From positions 9,223,092 to 9,287,091 of the forward strand of contig JAQFVV010000020.1 in the NCBI GenBank assembly GCA_028023455.1: 64,000 bases of DNA, given 5' to 3'. The notes beneath the pieces were generated by a model. That model ran no database searches and was not told the origin of the DNA. It saw nothing but the letters and a program-made list of their open reading frames with translations. Position numbers and translations under genes: made by a program. Of this stretch, positions 35,456-47,590 are shown in pieces. Numbering within the stretch: position 1 is the stretch's first letter; each line of letters opens with the position of its first letter. The stretch is from Epiperipatus broadwayi. Its lineage: Eukaryota; Onychophora; Udeonychophora; Euonychophora; Peripatidae.

Positions 35456-36107
35456 TAACTCATAAAGAGTATATTTAAAAGACTATTTAGATCCATATAT
35501 TTTCTATATTAGCTATTAAATAAATCTATTAAATTTATAACATTTAGTACCTTTTTCTGCAGGATTAATTTATTAATATAAAATTTATAAATGATTATTT
35601 CACTTCTTACTCTTAAAACTAATAAATTTGCTTATTTATTTAGCATATAAATATTTTTAAAATGGATTAAGTGTTAACAAACATATAAACAAAATTAATT
35701 CTCTACAAAAGTGCTATCTATGGTGAGTTGGAATAATCAAGAGATTATTTGATGGCAGAAGATTTAATGGAGAGTTTGGCACTATTTTAAATTTAAATTC
35801 CTACAATGTTTTTGATTTTTGTTCTTACTAATGAATACTTAAATTGAAAGCTGAAATCAATGCAGTTACCCATCTGTAAACTCTAACTTTTTTTTTTACT
35901 ATCAACCTAAAAACTGGAAATTAAAAAATCCCTAAGATTTTGAATCCAAACTTATTTGCTTGTATAGTTGTGTAGATCTAATCTCATATCAGTAATTACA
36001 TATTTTAATAACTTAGTTTGTTTAATAACTATAGACATTTTATAGGACTGATTTAAAAATCATATATATAATGTTATACTTAATGTTTTCACGGTTATAT
36101 GATGTAG
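35456..36107. other. AT-rich DNA without recognised feature
   Basis: No ORF or repeat recognised. Confidence 0.45.
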
Positions 36108-36285
36108 ATAAATTATAACTTTTTGGATATACCGTGTATTATTTTCCGTTGAGCACCAATATTTCGACGGAATAGCAACCGCCATTTTCAAAAGTTAACC
36201 TTGAAAATGGTGGTTGCTATTCCGTCGAAATATCGGTGCTCATCAGAAAATAATACACGGTATATCCTAAAAAGTTATAATTTAT
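36108..36285. mobile_element. Near-perfect hairpin, ~85-bp arms
   Basis: The left arm 36108-36191 and right arm 36201-36285 are complementary with only a few mismatches, for example ATTTCGACGGAATAGCAACC pairing with GGTTGCTATTCCGTCGAAAT. The spacer is about 9 bases. It has no coding capacity. It contains several CpG sites in an otherwise CpG-poor area, suggesting recent arrival. Confidence 0.8.
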
Positions 36286-36299
36286 ATATATATAATCAT

Positions 36300-36690
36300 T
36301 AGAATCCAGTCAATACTTAAACAATCACAATATATATAACAATCAAGAATTTCAAACTGTTGTCAAGGCAATTTCCTTATAGCAATAGAAATGGAATCCC
36401 ACCTCTATTAATGGTCTCATATATTTATATAGACACAAAAGATTGCACACATATATGTATATAGTAATTATAAGGAACTTGAACTCAGATTCTTGAACTC
36501 CCCACAACTATTCATCCATCTTACACAACAGATGCATATGACCACATACATGTGAAAAAGATAAATGATCTCCAATATACAGATTTCATGCTGAACCAGC
36601 ACTCATCAGTTGATCCAGATTAGTATCTTCTATGCATATATACAATCACTGCTCGGTTTATATTAAGATAGCAAATCTTCAAACTTTAAT
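36300..36690. repeat. Fragments of two foldback families
   Basis: 36305-36440 matches the CAAACTGTTGTCAA family (32580-33060), including the following TTAATGGTCTCATATATTTATATAGACAC segment. 36540-36680 matches the GCTGAACCAGCAC family and shares TTTATATTAAGATAGCAA with 28830. Confidence 0.65.
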
Positions 36691-36987
36691 ATTCATTAAA
36701 AAAAAGTTGGCTCATATTTAAAATTTCATGCTTTTAGCTTAATGTCCAAATGCATTGCTTCCAAATTTGAATACTAAATGCTCAATGATTAAGGCAAAAG
36801 TGAGAAAATGATCTGAGATTGGAGATTTAAATGCATTATTAATGATTAATCATTGTTTTTTTAAATCTACAGTAGATGCTTCAAAAGAAAAGCATTGCTC
36901 TTGTTTATATAATATTATAGCAAATTAAAGAATAAAGCAATGTTGTATATTATTAATAAACTTCATAAAAAATAAGTAGAGATTTCA
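36691..36987. other. AT-rich DNA, nothing recognised
   Basis: No feature seen. Confidence 0.4.
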
Positions 36988-37132
36988 ACTAGAAGATAGA
37001 TTTTTTTTCCATATGTCAAAGCATCTGCCGGGAAGTGAATCTGCAACAACTGTCTGCAAGCAACTGCTTGCTTGCAAGGCAGCTAACTGCACTGACCTCT
37101 GGGCTACCAATGCTTGACTAGAAGATAGATTT
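36988..37132 (-). mobile_element. tRNA-derived SINE with 16-bp target duplication
   Basis: The element is 37004-37116. The duplication ACTAGAAGATAGATTT is at 36988-37003 and 37117-37132. On the minus strand it starts CAAGCATTGGTAGCCCAGAG (A-box-like TAGCCCAGAGG), continues through a CCTTGCAAGCAAG anticodon-arm-like hairpin and a degenerate B box (GTTGCAGATTC), and ends GACATATGGAAAAAAAA. The A-rich 3' end and long duplication indicate LINE-driven retrotransposition. The minus-strand 61-residue frame (36985-37170) is only the SINE read through. Confidence 0.85.
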
Positions 37133-38470
37133 ATTTGTGACTTTATTACATATTTCAACTCTGCCTCCATATTTATTTATTTTTTCAAATCATTGAATAT
37201 GTAGTTCATGTTTTGAAGTATATAAACAAAACAAGCATAAATGGTCCTGAATCTCTTATTGAGATTGCAATAATGTCTAAGAATGTAAACATTAGCTGGT
37301 TTTATTGTTATACCTGCAGAAATACATTTGAAACCTCATAAAAAGTTTATGTTTTCACGATGATTCTTTGGTTGTTTGAAGATTTAAGAATCTTAGATAG
37401 TGAAACTATATTTTCACTTATAGGATAATATAAACAATCTACTTAACTGCTTTTTATATATTTTCTGTGAGAAAACTTTTTTCTTATTTCTGATATAAGA
37501 ATATGTCAAAAAATAATATGGGGGGGGGGTAGTATTTTCTATTGGAATACTTGTAATACAGAGGAAACTATAAAATATTTGTATTACAACCTTAAGAAGT
37601 TCTAACTAGCTTTCCAAGAATTTTACTTCTAGAAATTATTTTAGATCTAAGCTTTAACAGATAATAGAAATAAAGCTGCAATTCAAAGTTACAACTAAGC
37701 AGCATTGGATAAGATTTGGTTTCAGTCTATTATTGCAGATTGCATTTATATTATGAGATGTTTAGCTTTTCATATCAGATTTGGTATAAGACCCACATTT
37801 TGACAAATATTTCAAAACTTTTCATATCTTATTGAATAACTTTTCTTTTTCTGAAAATAAATCTTTTTTGTGTGTGCAGTCACAGCAATAGCATCAATAC
37901 AGATGAATTTCCTGCATTCTATTTGTGAAATATCACTGATAAATATATTAAATAAAGTAGATAAAACTTAAAATCAGAACTTTTCAGTTACTCAGGTCAC
38001 AAACCTTTCTTAAAGATTTTTGCCATTCTTTATTATTTATTTATTACACTCTGCACTTTACATGCAATAAAGAGCATTGTTTCTAGATATAGTAAATTAA
38101 TGATTATTAATCAATATTGATAGGCTAGAGATTTTTATGTCATTGTTAACCCCAGTTGTAGACTTTAAACTTCATTAAATATAAAATCTAACATTACTCA
38201 TTTAATTTCACATATGAGTAGTACTATATATACTTTAGTATTTTACTTTCCATTATTTAAACAAATAAATAAAACCCATAGAAAAAGACCCCCAAAATTA
38301 ATTTCTGGCCGGAACAGCACTCTTTAGCTAGTTCAGGTCACAATTATTTATTCTTTTGCACATTATATGGAAAAAATAAGATATAGAATTCCATCAGCAT
38401 TGAGTGAAGTTTAAAGCTTATATCTGGAATAAAAATAATATAATAATCTCTCACCTAATAAATGATCCTT
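37133..38470. other. AT-rich DNA without recognised gene
   Basis: No ORF or repeat family recognised. A G9 run lies near 37521-37529. Confidence 0.5.
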
Positions 38471-41400
38471 ATAACCATTAGAAAGGAGTTTGCTATTAAC
38501 TGAAAGGAGACCCTTTGATTCCTCTTGGAGGCCTTAAAGGAACCGAGCAGGGCAAATTCCTAATGTCCACTCCATACGTTCTTGTCATTGCAGCTGTTAT
38601 TACTATGTGATTATTCATATAGTATACGAACATGGATGGGCTACTCACCAACACGCATTAGCCAGCATGGTGGGTTTATTGGCTTTTTACCTCTGAGTTT
38701 AATATCAAAAAACACCATGGTCTTTCTTCTCAGTACCTGATAAGGCAGAACGAATGTTTGTGTAAAGGATAAATATTTTCCATGACAGACAAAAATAAAG
38801 CATGGCCCTTATTCCCAGGAGGCTGTAAAGTCACCAACCAAGGCAGCAGTTGGTGGCCGAAGGCGGAGGGTGCTAAGAATCCCCTGATTGCGGACCCAGG
38901 CTGCCATTTGACGATGACTTTTTATTTAGGTACTTACAACTGCAGATCACTTTCAAGTGAAGGAAGATTGCAAGAATTAGAAGAAGAATTGTCTTATATT
39001 AAATGGGACATTATTGGACTTTGTGAAGTTAAAAGAAAAGGTGAAGAAACAATTGATTTAAAAAGTGGACATATACTCTATTATAAAGGCACACATATTG
39101 GAAATACAAGTGGAGTAGGATTCATTATAAATAAAAAGTGGAAGAACAACATTGTGGAGATTGATGGTGTATCAGACAGAGTTGCAAGATTAGTTATACA
39201 ACTTAATAGCAGATACCAAATGCAGATAATTCAGGTTTATGCCCCAACAAGTTCTCATAGTGATGAAGTAGTAGAAGATTTTTATATGAATGTACAAAAG
39301 GCTTTTGATCAGAGTAAACAACATTTTAAAATTGTTATAGGAGACTTTAATGCTAGAATTGGTAGACAAATGAAAGATGAAATTGTTGTAGGTAATTTTG
39401 GTTATGGTAATAGAAATGAGAGAGGACATAGACTTGTGGAGTTTGCAGAAAAGGAAAAACTTTATATTATGAATTCATTTTTTGAGAAAAATGTTAAAAG
39501 GAAATGGACATGGAAGCATCCAAATGAAGGTACAGCAGAATTGGATTATATTTTGACTAACAGGAAATACATATTTCAAGATTGTAATGTTCTTTATAAA
39601 TTTAACACAGGAAGTGATCATCGATTAGTAAGGTGTAAGTTACGTGTTAATGTAAAACTAGAGAGACAAAAATTATTGAGAAAAACAATATTTACAGTTG
39701 ATATTCCTAATCTTCAGAAACATTCTAATGAATTTAAATTAGAACTTACAAATAGGTTACAAGTGTTAGGAGATTTTGAACATGATTCAGATTTGAATGA
39801 AATTAATATGAAAATAACTGATACACTTTTAAAAACTGCAACAAAGATAGCTGGTAGAAAAAAGCAGCAATTGACTAATAAAATTTCTACTGAGACTAGA
39901 GAATTTATGAAGAAAAGAAGGAATATGAAGATATACAAAAATGATGTATTAAAAAGAATTGAATATCTCAAATTTTGTAAAATGGTACGGAAAAGAATTG
40001 AAAATGATATAAGAAAGTATAACTGTGAAATAGCAAGGAAAGCTGTAGAAGAAAATAAAAGTCTCAAGAATGTTAAACAACATTTTGGTATTGGTAGGAA
40101 ATTTATATCTGCAATAAGAAAAAAAGATGGAATTATTACTAAAAAGAGAGATGACATCATGAAATTGGTAGAAGATTTTTATCAAGAATTATATAGTAAT
40201 AAAGAACAAATATCTCCTATATCTATTACATCTTCCGAATTGCCCAGAATTTTAAATGAAGAAGTGAGACATGCAATTAAATGTATGAAGAAAGGAAAGG
40301 CTCCAGGAAATGATGGAATTATAATTGATATATTAAAAGAAGGAGGTGAAGAAATAGAAACAATTTTAGCAAAGTTATATACCAAATGTCTAAATGATAA
40401 AGATGTACCGGAAGATTGGAAGAATGCAGTAATAATATTAATATTTTAAAAAGGTGATAAAGAAGATATTAGAAATTACAGACCTATCAGCCTTTTATCA
40501 GTTTTATATAAAAATTTTACCAAGATAATTACAACTCGTCTACAGAGAACTTTGGATTTCCACCAACCAAGAGAACAAGCTGGATTTAAAAGTGGTTTTA
40601 GTACAATAGATCATATCCAGGTATTGAGAGAAGTCATAGAAAGGACAAATGAATATGAGTTGTCATTATGTTTTGGATTTGTAGATTATGAAAAGGCATT
40701 CGATTCTATACACATTTCTTCAGTGATTAAAGCATTGGATCATCAAGGTATAGATCCAGGATATTGTCATATTTTAAAGAATATTTATAAAAATGCAACA
40801 GCAACAATTAGATTACATAATGATACTGGAAAAATCAACATTGAGAAAGGTGTAAGGCAAGGTGACTCCATATCTCCAAAACTTTTTAAGCAGTGCTGCA
40901 AAGAAGTATTTTGTGGATTAAAATGGGAAACTAAAGGAATGAAAGTAAATGGAGAGTATTTAAGTCATTTAGATTTTGCAGATGATGTAGTTGTTTTTGC
41001 AAATAATGCTTCAGAGCTGCAGGAAATGTTGCAGGAGTTAGCAGATGAAAGTAGAAAAGTAGGACTAAAGATAAATGTTAAAAAGACTAAAGTAATGTTT
41101 AATCGATTTGCTCAAAATATGAAAATAAAGATTGATTATGAAGAATTAGAAGAAGTTAACAGTTACAAATACCTAGGTCAGATTATTAATACAGATGGAA
41201 ACATAATGGAGGAAATTAATCATAGAATTAAACTTGGTTGGAGTGCTTTTGGTAGAAATAACTTGATACTAAAAGGAAATATGCCTATGTGTTGGAAAAG
41301 AATGGTTTTTAACAAATGTGTTTTACCAGTTCTTACTTATGGATCTGAGACTTGGACACTTAATAAAAGAGCAATACAGAGACTTCAGACCACTCAAAGG

Positions 41401-41761
41401 AGTATGGAGAGATGTATGTTGGGAGTAACAAGAAGAGATCGAAAACGCAATGTATGGGTAAGACAACAAACAGGTGTTACTGATCTTATTGAAAAAATTA
41501 AAAGATTGAAATGGAGTTGGGCTGGACATATTGCTAGAAGAAATGATAATAGATGGACAATTGAAATTTTAAACTGGATTCCAAGAGATTGTAAAAGACC
41601 CAGAAAGAGACCACATGTGAGATGGATTGATGAAATAAGAAAATGTGCAGGGGTGTTGTGGAAAAGAGAAGCTAAAGATCGGAGAAGATGAATTAAACTT
41701 GGAGAGACCTTCACCCTGCAGTGGATTGATAATGGTTGATGATGATGATGATAACCATTAG
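38471..41761 (+). mobile_element. Full-length RTE-type non-LTR retrotransposon
   Basis: The element proper is 38482-41750 (3269 bp), flanked by the 11-bp duplication ATAACCATTAG (38471-38481 and 41751-41761). It has a 300-bp 5' UTR, one ORF for endonuclease plus reverse transcriptase, and a short 3' UTR ending in a (GAT)n run, which is typical of the RTE clade instead of poly(A). Copies or fragments of the same family are at 1-1575, 10562-26850 and 46943-47590, all on the minus strand. The intact boundaries and nearly open ORF make it the youngest LINE copy in the window. Confidence 0.92.
38782..41691 (+). pseudogene. RTE endonuclease-reverse transcriptase ORF with one nonsense codon
   Basis: One frame runs from 38782 to 41691 and is interrupted only by TAA at 40447-40449. 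The start may be the later Met at 38914 (residue 45), just before LGTYNCRSL. The AP-endonuclease domain has N53, E82 in LCEVKR, YAPTS, D188 and N190 in GDFNARIG, and D279-H280 in GSDHRLV. The RT domain has GKAPGNDGI before the stop and NYRPISLLS, VDYEKAFDS, GVRQGDSISP and the catalytic FADD (40975-40986) after it. The C-terminus has YGSETWTL and WAGHIARR, typical of RTE-family proteins annotated as craniofacial development protein 2-like. All catalytic residues remain, so only the stop prevents a full product of about 970 residues. The protein would nick target DNA and reverse-transcribe its own RNA. Confidence 0.93.
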
Positions 41762-42544
41762 TATCTTTTTTGATGGTTATTGGCATTACTGAGGGCTTTT
41801 AAGAATAGTAACACTTAAAAGTTAACCATTGCAATGTGACTTAGTTAAATAGTGAATAATAATAAAAGTATTTAAGAAAAGTTTATGTCTAAGACAATAG
41901 AAGAATGTTGATTTTGATAAAAATGCATCTTGGTACCATTTACTTTTTTTTAATTTCTTTATTCAATTATTTAAAGAATGAGATATGAAGTAGTAATTTT
42001 AAAATTTATCTAAAACTAAAAAAAAGAAGAAGATATAATTAAATTAATAATACTGTATGTTTATGTTTAAAGTAAGTGGTGTCTGGATCAAGTTCAATGC
42101 TAAATCTGAGCTAAAATGATATAATTAATTGACTAACAAATGAATATTAATTATTACTAAAAGACTATAATCATCATTGAGTTCTTGTGAGAAGTATAAC
42201 AATTTAAAATTGATTACAACAATTTAACACAATATATTAGACTCTATTACTTTATAAACATAGTGGTTCATAACATTTTAATAGTGTTATAATTAGCACT
42301 TGGTTTAAAAGATTTGATAAAAAAGTTTATCAGATTATCTTCCAAGAGATAAAAAATAAAGATGCCATTAAATAGGTTATTGTATGGTGAGTTTCTGATT
42401 GCTGCACTGTGAAATTCTTAGTGGTTACATTTTAGATATCCATTTAACGATCAATAGTGGATGATTATCTGAGTGGGTTATGGAAACTACCTAAAAAAAT
42501 AAATATAAACTAAATTTATATTTATGACTATGTGAATATGTTAA
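41762..42544. other. AT-rich DNA without recognised feature
   Basis: No ORF or repeat family seen. Confidence 0.5.
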
Positions 42545-42633
42545 AAAAATTTTTTTTCATATGTCAAATGTGTTGCTGGGAAGCGAACCTGGGCCAACTT
42601 TCTCGCTAACCGCTAGGCCACCAATGCTTGACA
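42545..42633 (-). mobile_element. tRNA-derived SINE, second copy
   Basis: On the minus strand it begins GTCAAGCATTGGTGGCCTAG, with A box TGGCCTAGCGG and B box GGTTCGCTTCC (consensus GGTTCGANTCC), and ends GACATATGAAAAAAAA. It shares its outer sequence (CAAGCATTGGT and TTTGACATATG) with the copy at 37004 but differs in the middle. The pol III boxes are in better condition here than in that copy. No clear target duplication. Confidence 0.8.
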
Positions 42634-43804
42634 ATAAAAATCCAGTGTTTTTTTTCTTGTGCAAATTTTAAAACATTGTAGAAGTTGTTTGTTATGTACT
42701 ATAATAATACTAAGGCAACAAACTATGTTACCCATAGACTTTATCCCATAATTTGTGTATAAATTATGCATCATCATGATATTACAAATTAATAGATTTG
42801 AATACTTTTTATGTATAAAGATGATCCATTTATGTATTTATTATCACTTTATTATTACGGTTTTTGTATAATAATATGGGCATTTATGAGAATATCATGT
42901 TTAATTTTATAATAACTTTCACAATGAATGGAATTTGTATTAATTTTTATTTAATTTTACTAATAGTAATTAATTGTAACTTATTTTAATATAAACAGAT
43001 TGTCTAAAATGAGGAGTAGAAGAAAAGTTCGTAATGCTGTTGTAAGTTAAAAAAAAATTTAAAAAATGAAATATTAAAATTGAATATATATTTGTTAAAA
43101 TAGAAATTAAAAAAAAGCTTATCTAACAAAACAAAAATAACTTAATTTCTTTTTATTAAATCATTCAAACCCTTTTGAAATATGATAATGATAGGCAATA
43201 AAGATTTCAATACAGATGTGTGTCAAAATAATAATAACGTTAATCATTCAGAAAGACATTTAATGTTTAGTATCCTGGTAACTTGAACAAGCAATTGATA
43301 AAAATAAGATTTTTTTAATGTTTTATTTGAGAGTTGATCCATGAATATTTAATTTTTAAGTCCACTTCTCTGTCTCTGAGCTCAACCTCATTCTTTTGAA
43401 TCCATCAATAATTTTATAAGTCTTTAATCAGATTAGAGAATATAAATTTAATGAATAATATTTATAGAGTATAATTTTCACTACACCACTCTCTCACAAC
43501 ATAGGAAATAGTTTCTATCTGTTTTTAACTCTTTGTGAAAAAATGTAAATCATAAATGTATTACTAGAGACATGTGTAAAAGGTCAAAAATAGAAAACAG
43601 TCCATATTTTGTGTAAGAGTGGTATAGGTAAAATTACATTACATAAATATTATTCATTGTTAGATAATCTCTACTCTAATGGATGACTAATAAAAATTAT
43701 AAAATAATGTAATTTATTTTTCACCTGATTTGTCATTGTGGAGTAATATCATCACTTTCTTTCCTATGGGTTTTATATTGATTCACATATATTTCTTTAG
43801 AAAT
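42634..43804. other. AT-rich DNA with one exon-like island
   Basis: Apart from the candidate mini-exon at 42999-43041, nothing is recognised. Confidence 0.45.
42999..43041 (+). other. Speculative 43-bp coding exon
   Basis: An acceptor-like TTTTAATATAAACAG precedes a short segment with AAAATGAGG (a reasonable start context) and 11 codons reading MRSRRKVRNAV. It is followed by the consensus donor GTAAGT at 43042-43047. The segment is basic. Such signals arise by chance in 64 kb, and no partner exon is identified. Confidence 0.2.
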
Positions 43805-44268
43805 AAATGTTCTTTTGGAATTAAATGTTATGTGTGGAGTGTATTAATGTATGGTTATGAGACATGGACATTGAGTAATAAAATTATGAAATGATTGGAG
43901 GTTTTTGAGATGTGGACATGGAGAAGAATGGAAAAAATCAGTTGGATGAATAAAATAACAAATGAAGAAGTTTTGAAAAGAGTAAATGAGGAAAGAAGAT
44001 TGATTGAGAATATCAGAGTGAAAAAGAGAAATTGGATTGAACATATATTGAGAATAAATTATAGTTTAATGAAAAATGTTTTGGAAAGAATGGTGAGTGA
44101 AAATCAAAAGAAAGGACAGAAGAAATTGACATTATTGGATGATATAAGGGATGGGAAGACTTGTGTAAAGTTGAAGAAATGGGCAAGGAAGAGAATGGAA
44201 TGGATGAATGGTATTGTGACTACTCTCTGGACCTGTTTATTGAACAGAATACTATTGATTGATTGATA
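43805..44268 (+). pseudogene. 3' end of a second RTE-like LINE lineage
   Basis: The reading starts in the conserved VWSVLMYGYETWTLSNK stretch (about 43835-43886), crosses a TGA at 43889-43891, and continues in the frame 43895-44266 with EMWTWRRMEKISW, TNEEVL, RNWIEHILR and a long basic tail. This is the C-terminal region after the RT domain in RTE-like elements whose proteins carry (A/F)EMWCWRRM. It differs from the QTTQRSMERCMLGV type of the element at 38482. A GATTGATTGAT run at 44255-44268 is a plausible 3' tail repeat. The 5' part is missing, as expected for 5' truncation. Confidence 0.75.
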
Positions 44269-45913
44269 TATATTTAAAGTATTAGTATGTAATTGATTTT
44301 TACTTTATTGTATGAGATTTTGTATAATTTAAATGCTTACATTTTAAGATTCCAACATGGTTATTTTATGATTTACGAGTCTTGTAATTGGTATTTATCT
44401 GGAAAAGGTTTTGTGCATTACATTGAAGAATACCAGTTGTTAATTCATGGCTGACTGATGGGTGATGTTCAGGTCATGGAACATTTTTCTTGGCTGGTTA
44501 TTTAACATGACATCAAAGTTTCTAAGCAAATATTACTCGCAATTTGATTGGCTGGTTTGTTAGATAATATATATATATATGTCTCTGCATGCAAATAACA
44601 TTTTGTTATAATGCATAATTTGACAGTTTTTGCAGTCAATCGTTATTTTTGAAAATAATTTTGAACATATTTTAATTACTAAAGATTCAAATATTTTAAA
44701 GATTATTTAAGTCTCTTATAAATTAACTAAATATAAAGTTGGACATGTAATAGTAGACACTATAATTTGATATATAACTATATTGATTTGAACGTTATAT
44801 TGATTTTCTTATTATAATTGTAACATGATGATACAATATATAACTATTGATGAAAAGGTAACTTTAAATTAGTTTCTTTGAATTAGAATGAAGATTTTAA
44901 CTTATCTATTAGAGCAAGAAAGATTTGGTTATAAATGAAAGATGTAGTTAAATGTGATAATACAATTTGATCAAATTTTTTTGATTCTTTTGTGTCCAAA
45001 ACTTTTTAAAAGAATTTAGATTTGGCTGACCCTTTTGACTGACTGTTTCAAATCTAGCTAGCAATTTAAATTTATCAAAAAAAGGAGAAAAAATGGCTTG
45101 GCAAGTTAAATTTGTCATACTTTTTTCTTTTCTTTTTGTTATTATTAGATCTTGGTTTAGATTGTAACCAATTCATTACTACTTGTATTTTTTATTATCT
45201 CTCTTTCTCTCCCTCTGTAAGATAAGACTGACAATAATAGAAATTCTATAAACTCAATTCTAATGTTTTATAATGTATCGAATGAAAATTGCAGACATTC
45301 TCCTACTTGTTAAAAATAGAATATGAGTCACATTTGAAAACACTGATTATAGTATATATGTAGTCATAGTTTGTGGCTTTATCTGTATGTGTTGTTTCTT
45401 GTTATTATTGATAATGGCATCCATGCTTTAGATTGATTCCATTTGCTATTGTTTTTGGGTACTAAATATAATTGAATAGTTTATTGCTTGAAAGATCATA
45501 AAAGATAGTTGAACACAAAAGTTGTTGAAGTAGTAATCTTAATCTCTAGAATCCACAGGATTCTATCAATGTACTAAATTATACATGATATCTGGATACT
45601 TTAGATAGTCCAATAAACTAAAGCATTGATCATCATTATGTTAATAATCAATAATAACATATGACATTTATGTTTGCAACTTTTACACATAAAATCTTCA
45701 TTTTAACATAAATATTACATATAAATATCAGCTGACTTAAATAATTTTTTTAAACAGGAATGTAGGTAAGTATTATTTCACAATCAAACTACAATTGGTG
45801 ATTCATTTTGTAAATAAACACAATATTTCTTTTTTTCTTTTTTTATTTATTATTTACAATAACAGAATCTGTGACACACAGGCTTTTCTATACCTGTATC
45901 TTAAATGTATAAT
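44269..45913. other. AT-rich DNA without recognised gene
   Basis: Nothing supported. 45758-45765 is an 8-base segment between an acceptor-like TTTTTTTAAACAG and a donor GTAAGT, noted in the findings. Confidence 0.45.
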
Positions 45914-46220
45914 ATAAGGGGCTTTGAACTCAGACTTTCACTCAACTTCAACTCTCCATGCAGTCTTATACTACTGATACACCTTCCCCCACATATGTCT
46001 AAAACATAAATAATCTCCAATATATGTATGTATAAAAGATAAATAATCACCGATATATGTATTTCATAATCTGGACCAACTGACAAGTGCTGGTCTAACC
46101 GAAATATGTATTTTGGTGATTATTGATCTTTTAGACATATATGGGGTCAGGTGTATCAGTAGTATGAGATAATATAAAGAGTTTATGATTGAGTGAAAGT
46201 TTGAGTTCAAAGCCCCTTAT
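45914..46220. mobile_element. Foldback element, 307 bp
   Basis: The left end ATAAGGGGCTTTGAACTCAG and right end CTTTGAGTTCAAAGCCCCTT pair as outer arms. The inner part carries ATGTATTTCATAATCTGG and CGAAATATGTATTTTGGTGA, placing it in the GCTGAACCAGCAC family. A partial internal duplication (ATAAATAATCWCCRATATATGTA) is seen at 46007-46060. The minus frame 45901-46086 is a by-product. Confidence 0.72.
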
Positions 46221-46942
46221 GATAACAGAATCATAAATCTATGCACCAGTAAATCAAATATCAATGTTCATTAAAGCTTATGATGTGATTCAAAGTATAA
46301 AATGTCAGAATAAAATATTATAAAACATGTAGCAATGAATGATAAACTTTTACTTATGAAAATCAAATAGTATCTTTAATAGATGCAGAAAAAAACATAC
46401 ATTTAATACAACAAATTAACATAGGAAAGTACATAAATTATTTAGTACTAACAATTTCTTATTAAAACTTGACTTTATTATCTGAATCAACACAAATTGT
46501 AATAAATAATATATATTGTCATAATATGAATGTATCCAGTTATGGATTTATTCTAAATCTGAAAAGAGATCAGGTGAATCTAAAATTATATTAAGAAACT
46601 TTAATTAAAAATTTTATATTAAATTTCAAAAAATAAATAACTGAATAAAATAATCGTGAAAATAAAATTAAATAATATTTTCATTAATGGTTTGATTAGT
46701 AATGATTACTCATGATTATGTATATAAAGAAAAATGATTCTAATCTAGTGGTTTTAAGGTTTAATTTAGGCACATTGTTATGAATATTAATGAGTCATTA
46801 TTTAATTAAGCATTCTGATTATATTCATAATGATGCATAAAAATTCAGAGTATTTTAAAGATAAAATAATCAAAATGTACTTAATGATAAAATCCTGTAA
46901 ATTTATGAATATGTTTTAAAGTAATTAATACTATGTAGTATT
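46221..46942. other. AT-rich DNA, nothing recognised
   Basis: No feature seen. Confidence 0.45.
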
Positions 46943-47590
46943 CCATCATCATCATCAACCATTATCAATCCACTGCAGGATGAAGATCTCTCCAAGTTCA
47001 ATCCATCTTTAGCTTCTCTTCTTCACATTACCCCTGCACACTTTCTTATTTCATCCATCCATTTTACATGTGGTCTCTTTCTAGTCTTTTACAATCTCTT
47101 GAAATCCAGTTTAAAATTTCAATTATCCATATATTATCATTTCTTCTAGCAATATGTCGAGCCCAACTCCATTTCAGTCTTTTAATTTTTTCAATACGGT
47201 CAGTAACACCTGTTTGTTCTCTTATCCATACATTGTGTTTTCGATCTCTGCTTGTTACTCCCAATATGCATCTCTCCATACTTCTTTGAGTGGTCTGAAG
47301 TCTCTATATTGCTCTTCTATTAAGTGTTCAAGTCTCAGATCCATAAGTAAGAACTGGCAAAACACATTTATTAAAAACCTTATTTTTCAAATACATAGGC
47401 ATATTTCCTTTCAGTATCAAGTTATTTCTACCAAAAGCACTCCAACCAAGTTTAATTCTATGATTAATTTCATCCATTATGTTTCTATCTGTATTAATAA
47501 TCTGACCAAGATATTTGTAACTGTTAACTTCTTCTAACTCATCATAATCAATCTTTATTTTCATATTTTGAGAAAATCTATTAAACTATA
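46943..47590 (-). pseudogene. 5'-truncated RTE copy (3' end only)
   Basis: The minus strand matches 41093-41750 of the full-length RTE, from near YKYLGQIINT to the (GAT)n tail, which appears here as ATCATCATCATC at 46946. Two frames survive (47328-47564 with YKYLGQIINTDRN and 47064-47279 with MERCILGVTSRDRK), separated by a shift or stop. An imperfect duplication ACTATGTAGTATTC / ACTATATGTATTC flanks it. Truncation at the 5' end is usual for LINE insertions. Confidence 0.85.

Noticed and set aside
37004-37116. Functional tRNA gene
   Set aside because: The clover-leaf is incomplete, the B box is degenerate, and the A-rich tail with target duplication marks a SINE.
36985-37170. 61-residue minus frame with KSQINLSSSQALVAQR
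   Set aside because: It is translation through the tRNA-derived SINE and its target duplications.
39714-40160. 148-residue minus-strand frame inside the RTE ORF
   Set aside because: Opposite strand of a confirmed RT-endonuclease ORF; no domain.
41394-41786. 130-residue minus-strand frame over the RTE 3' end
   Set aside because: Antisense shadow that recurs on the plus strand at 47068-47537 because the RTE fragment there is inverted.
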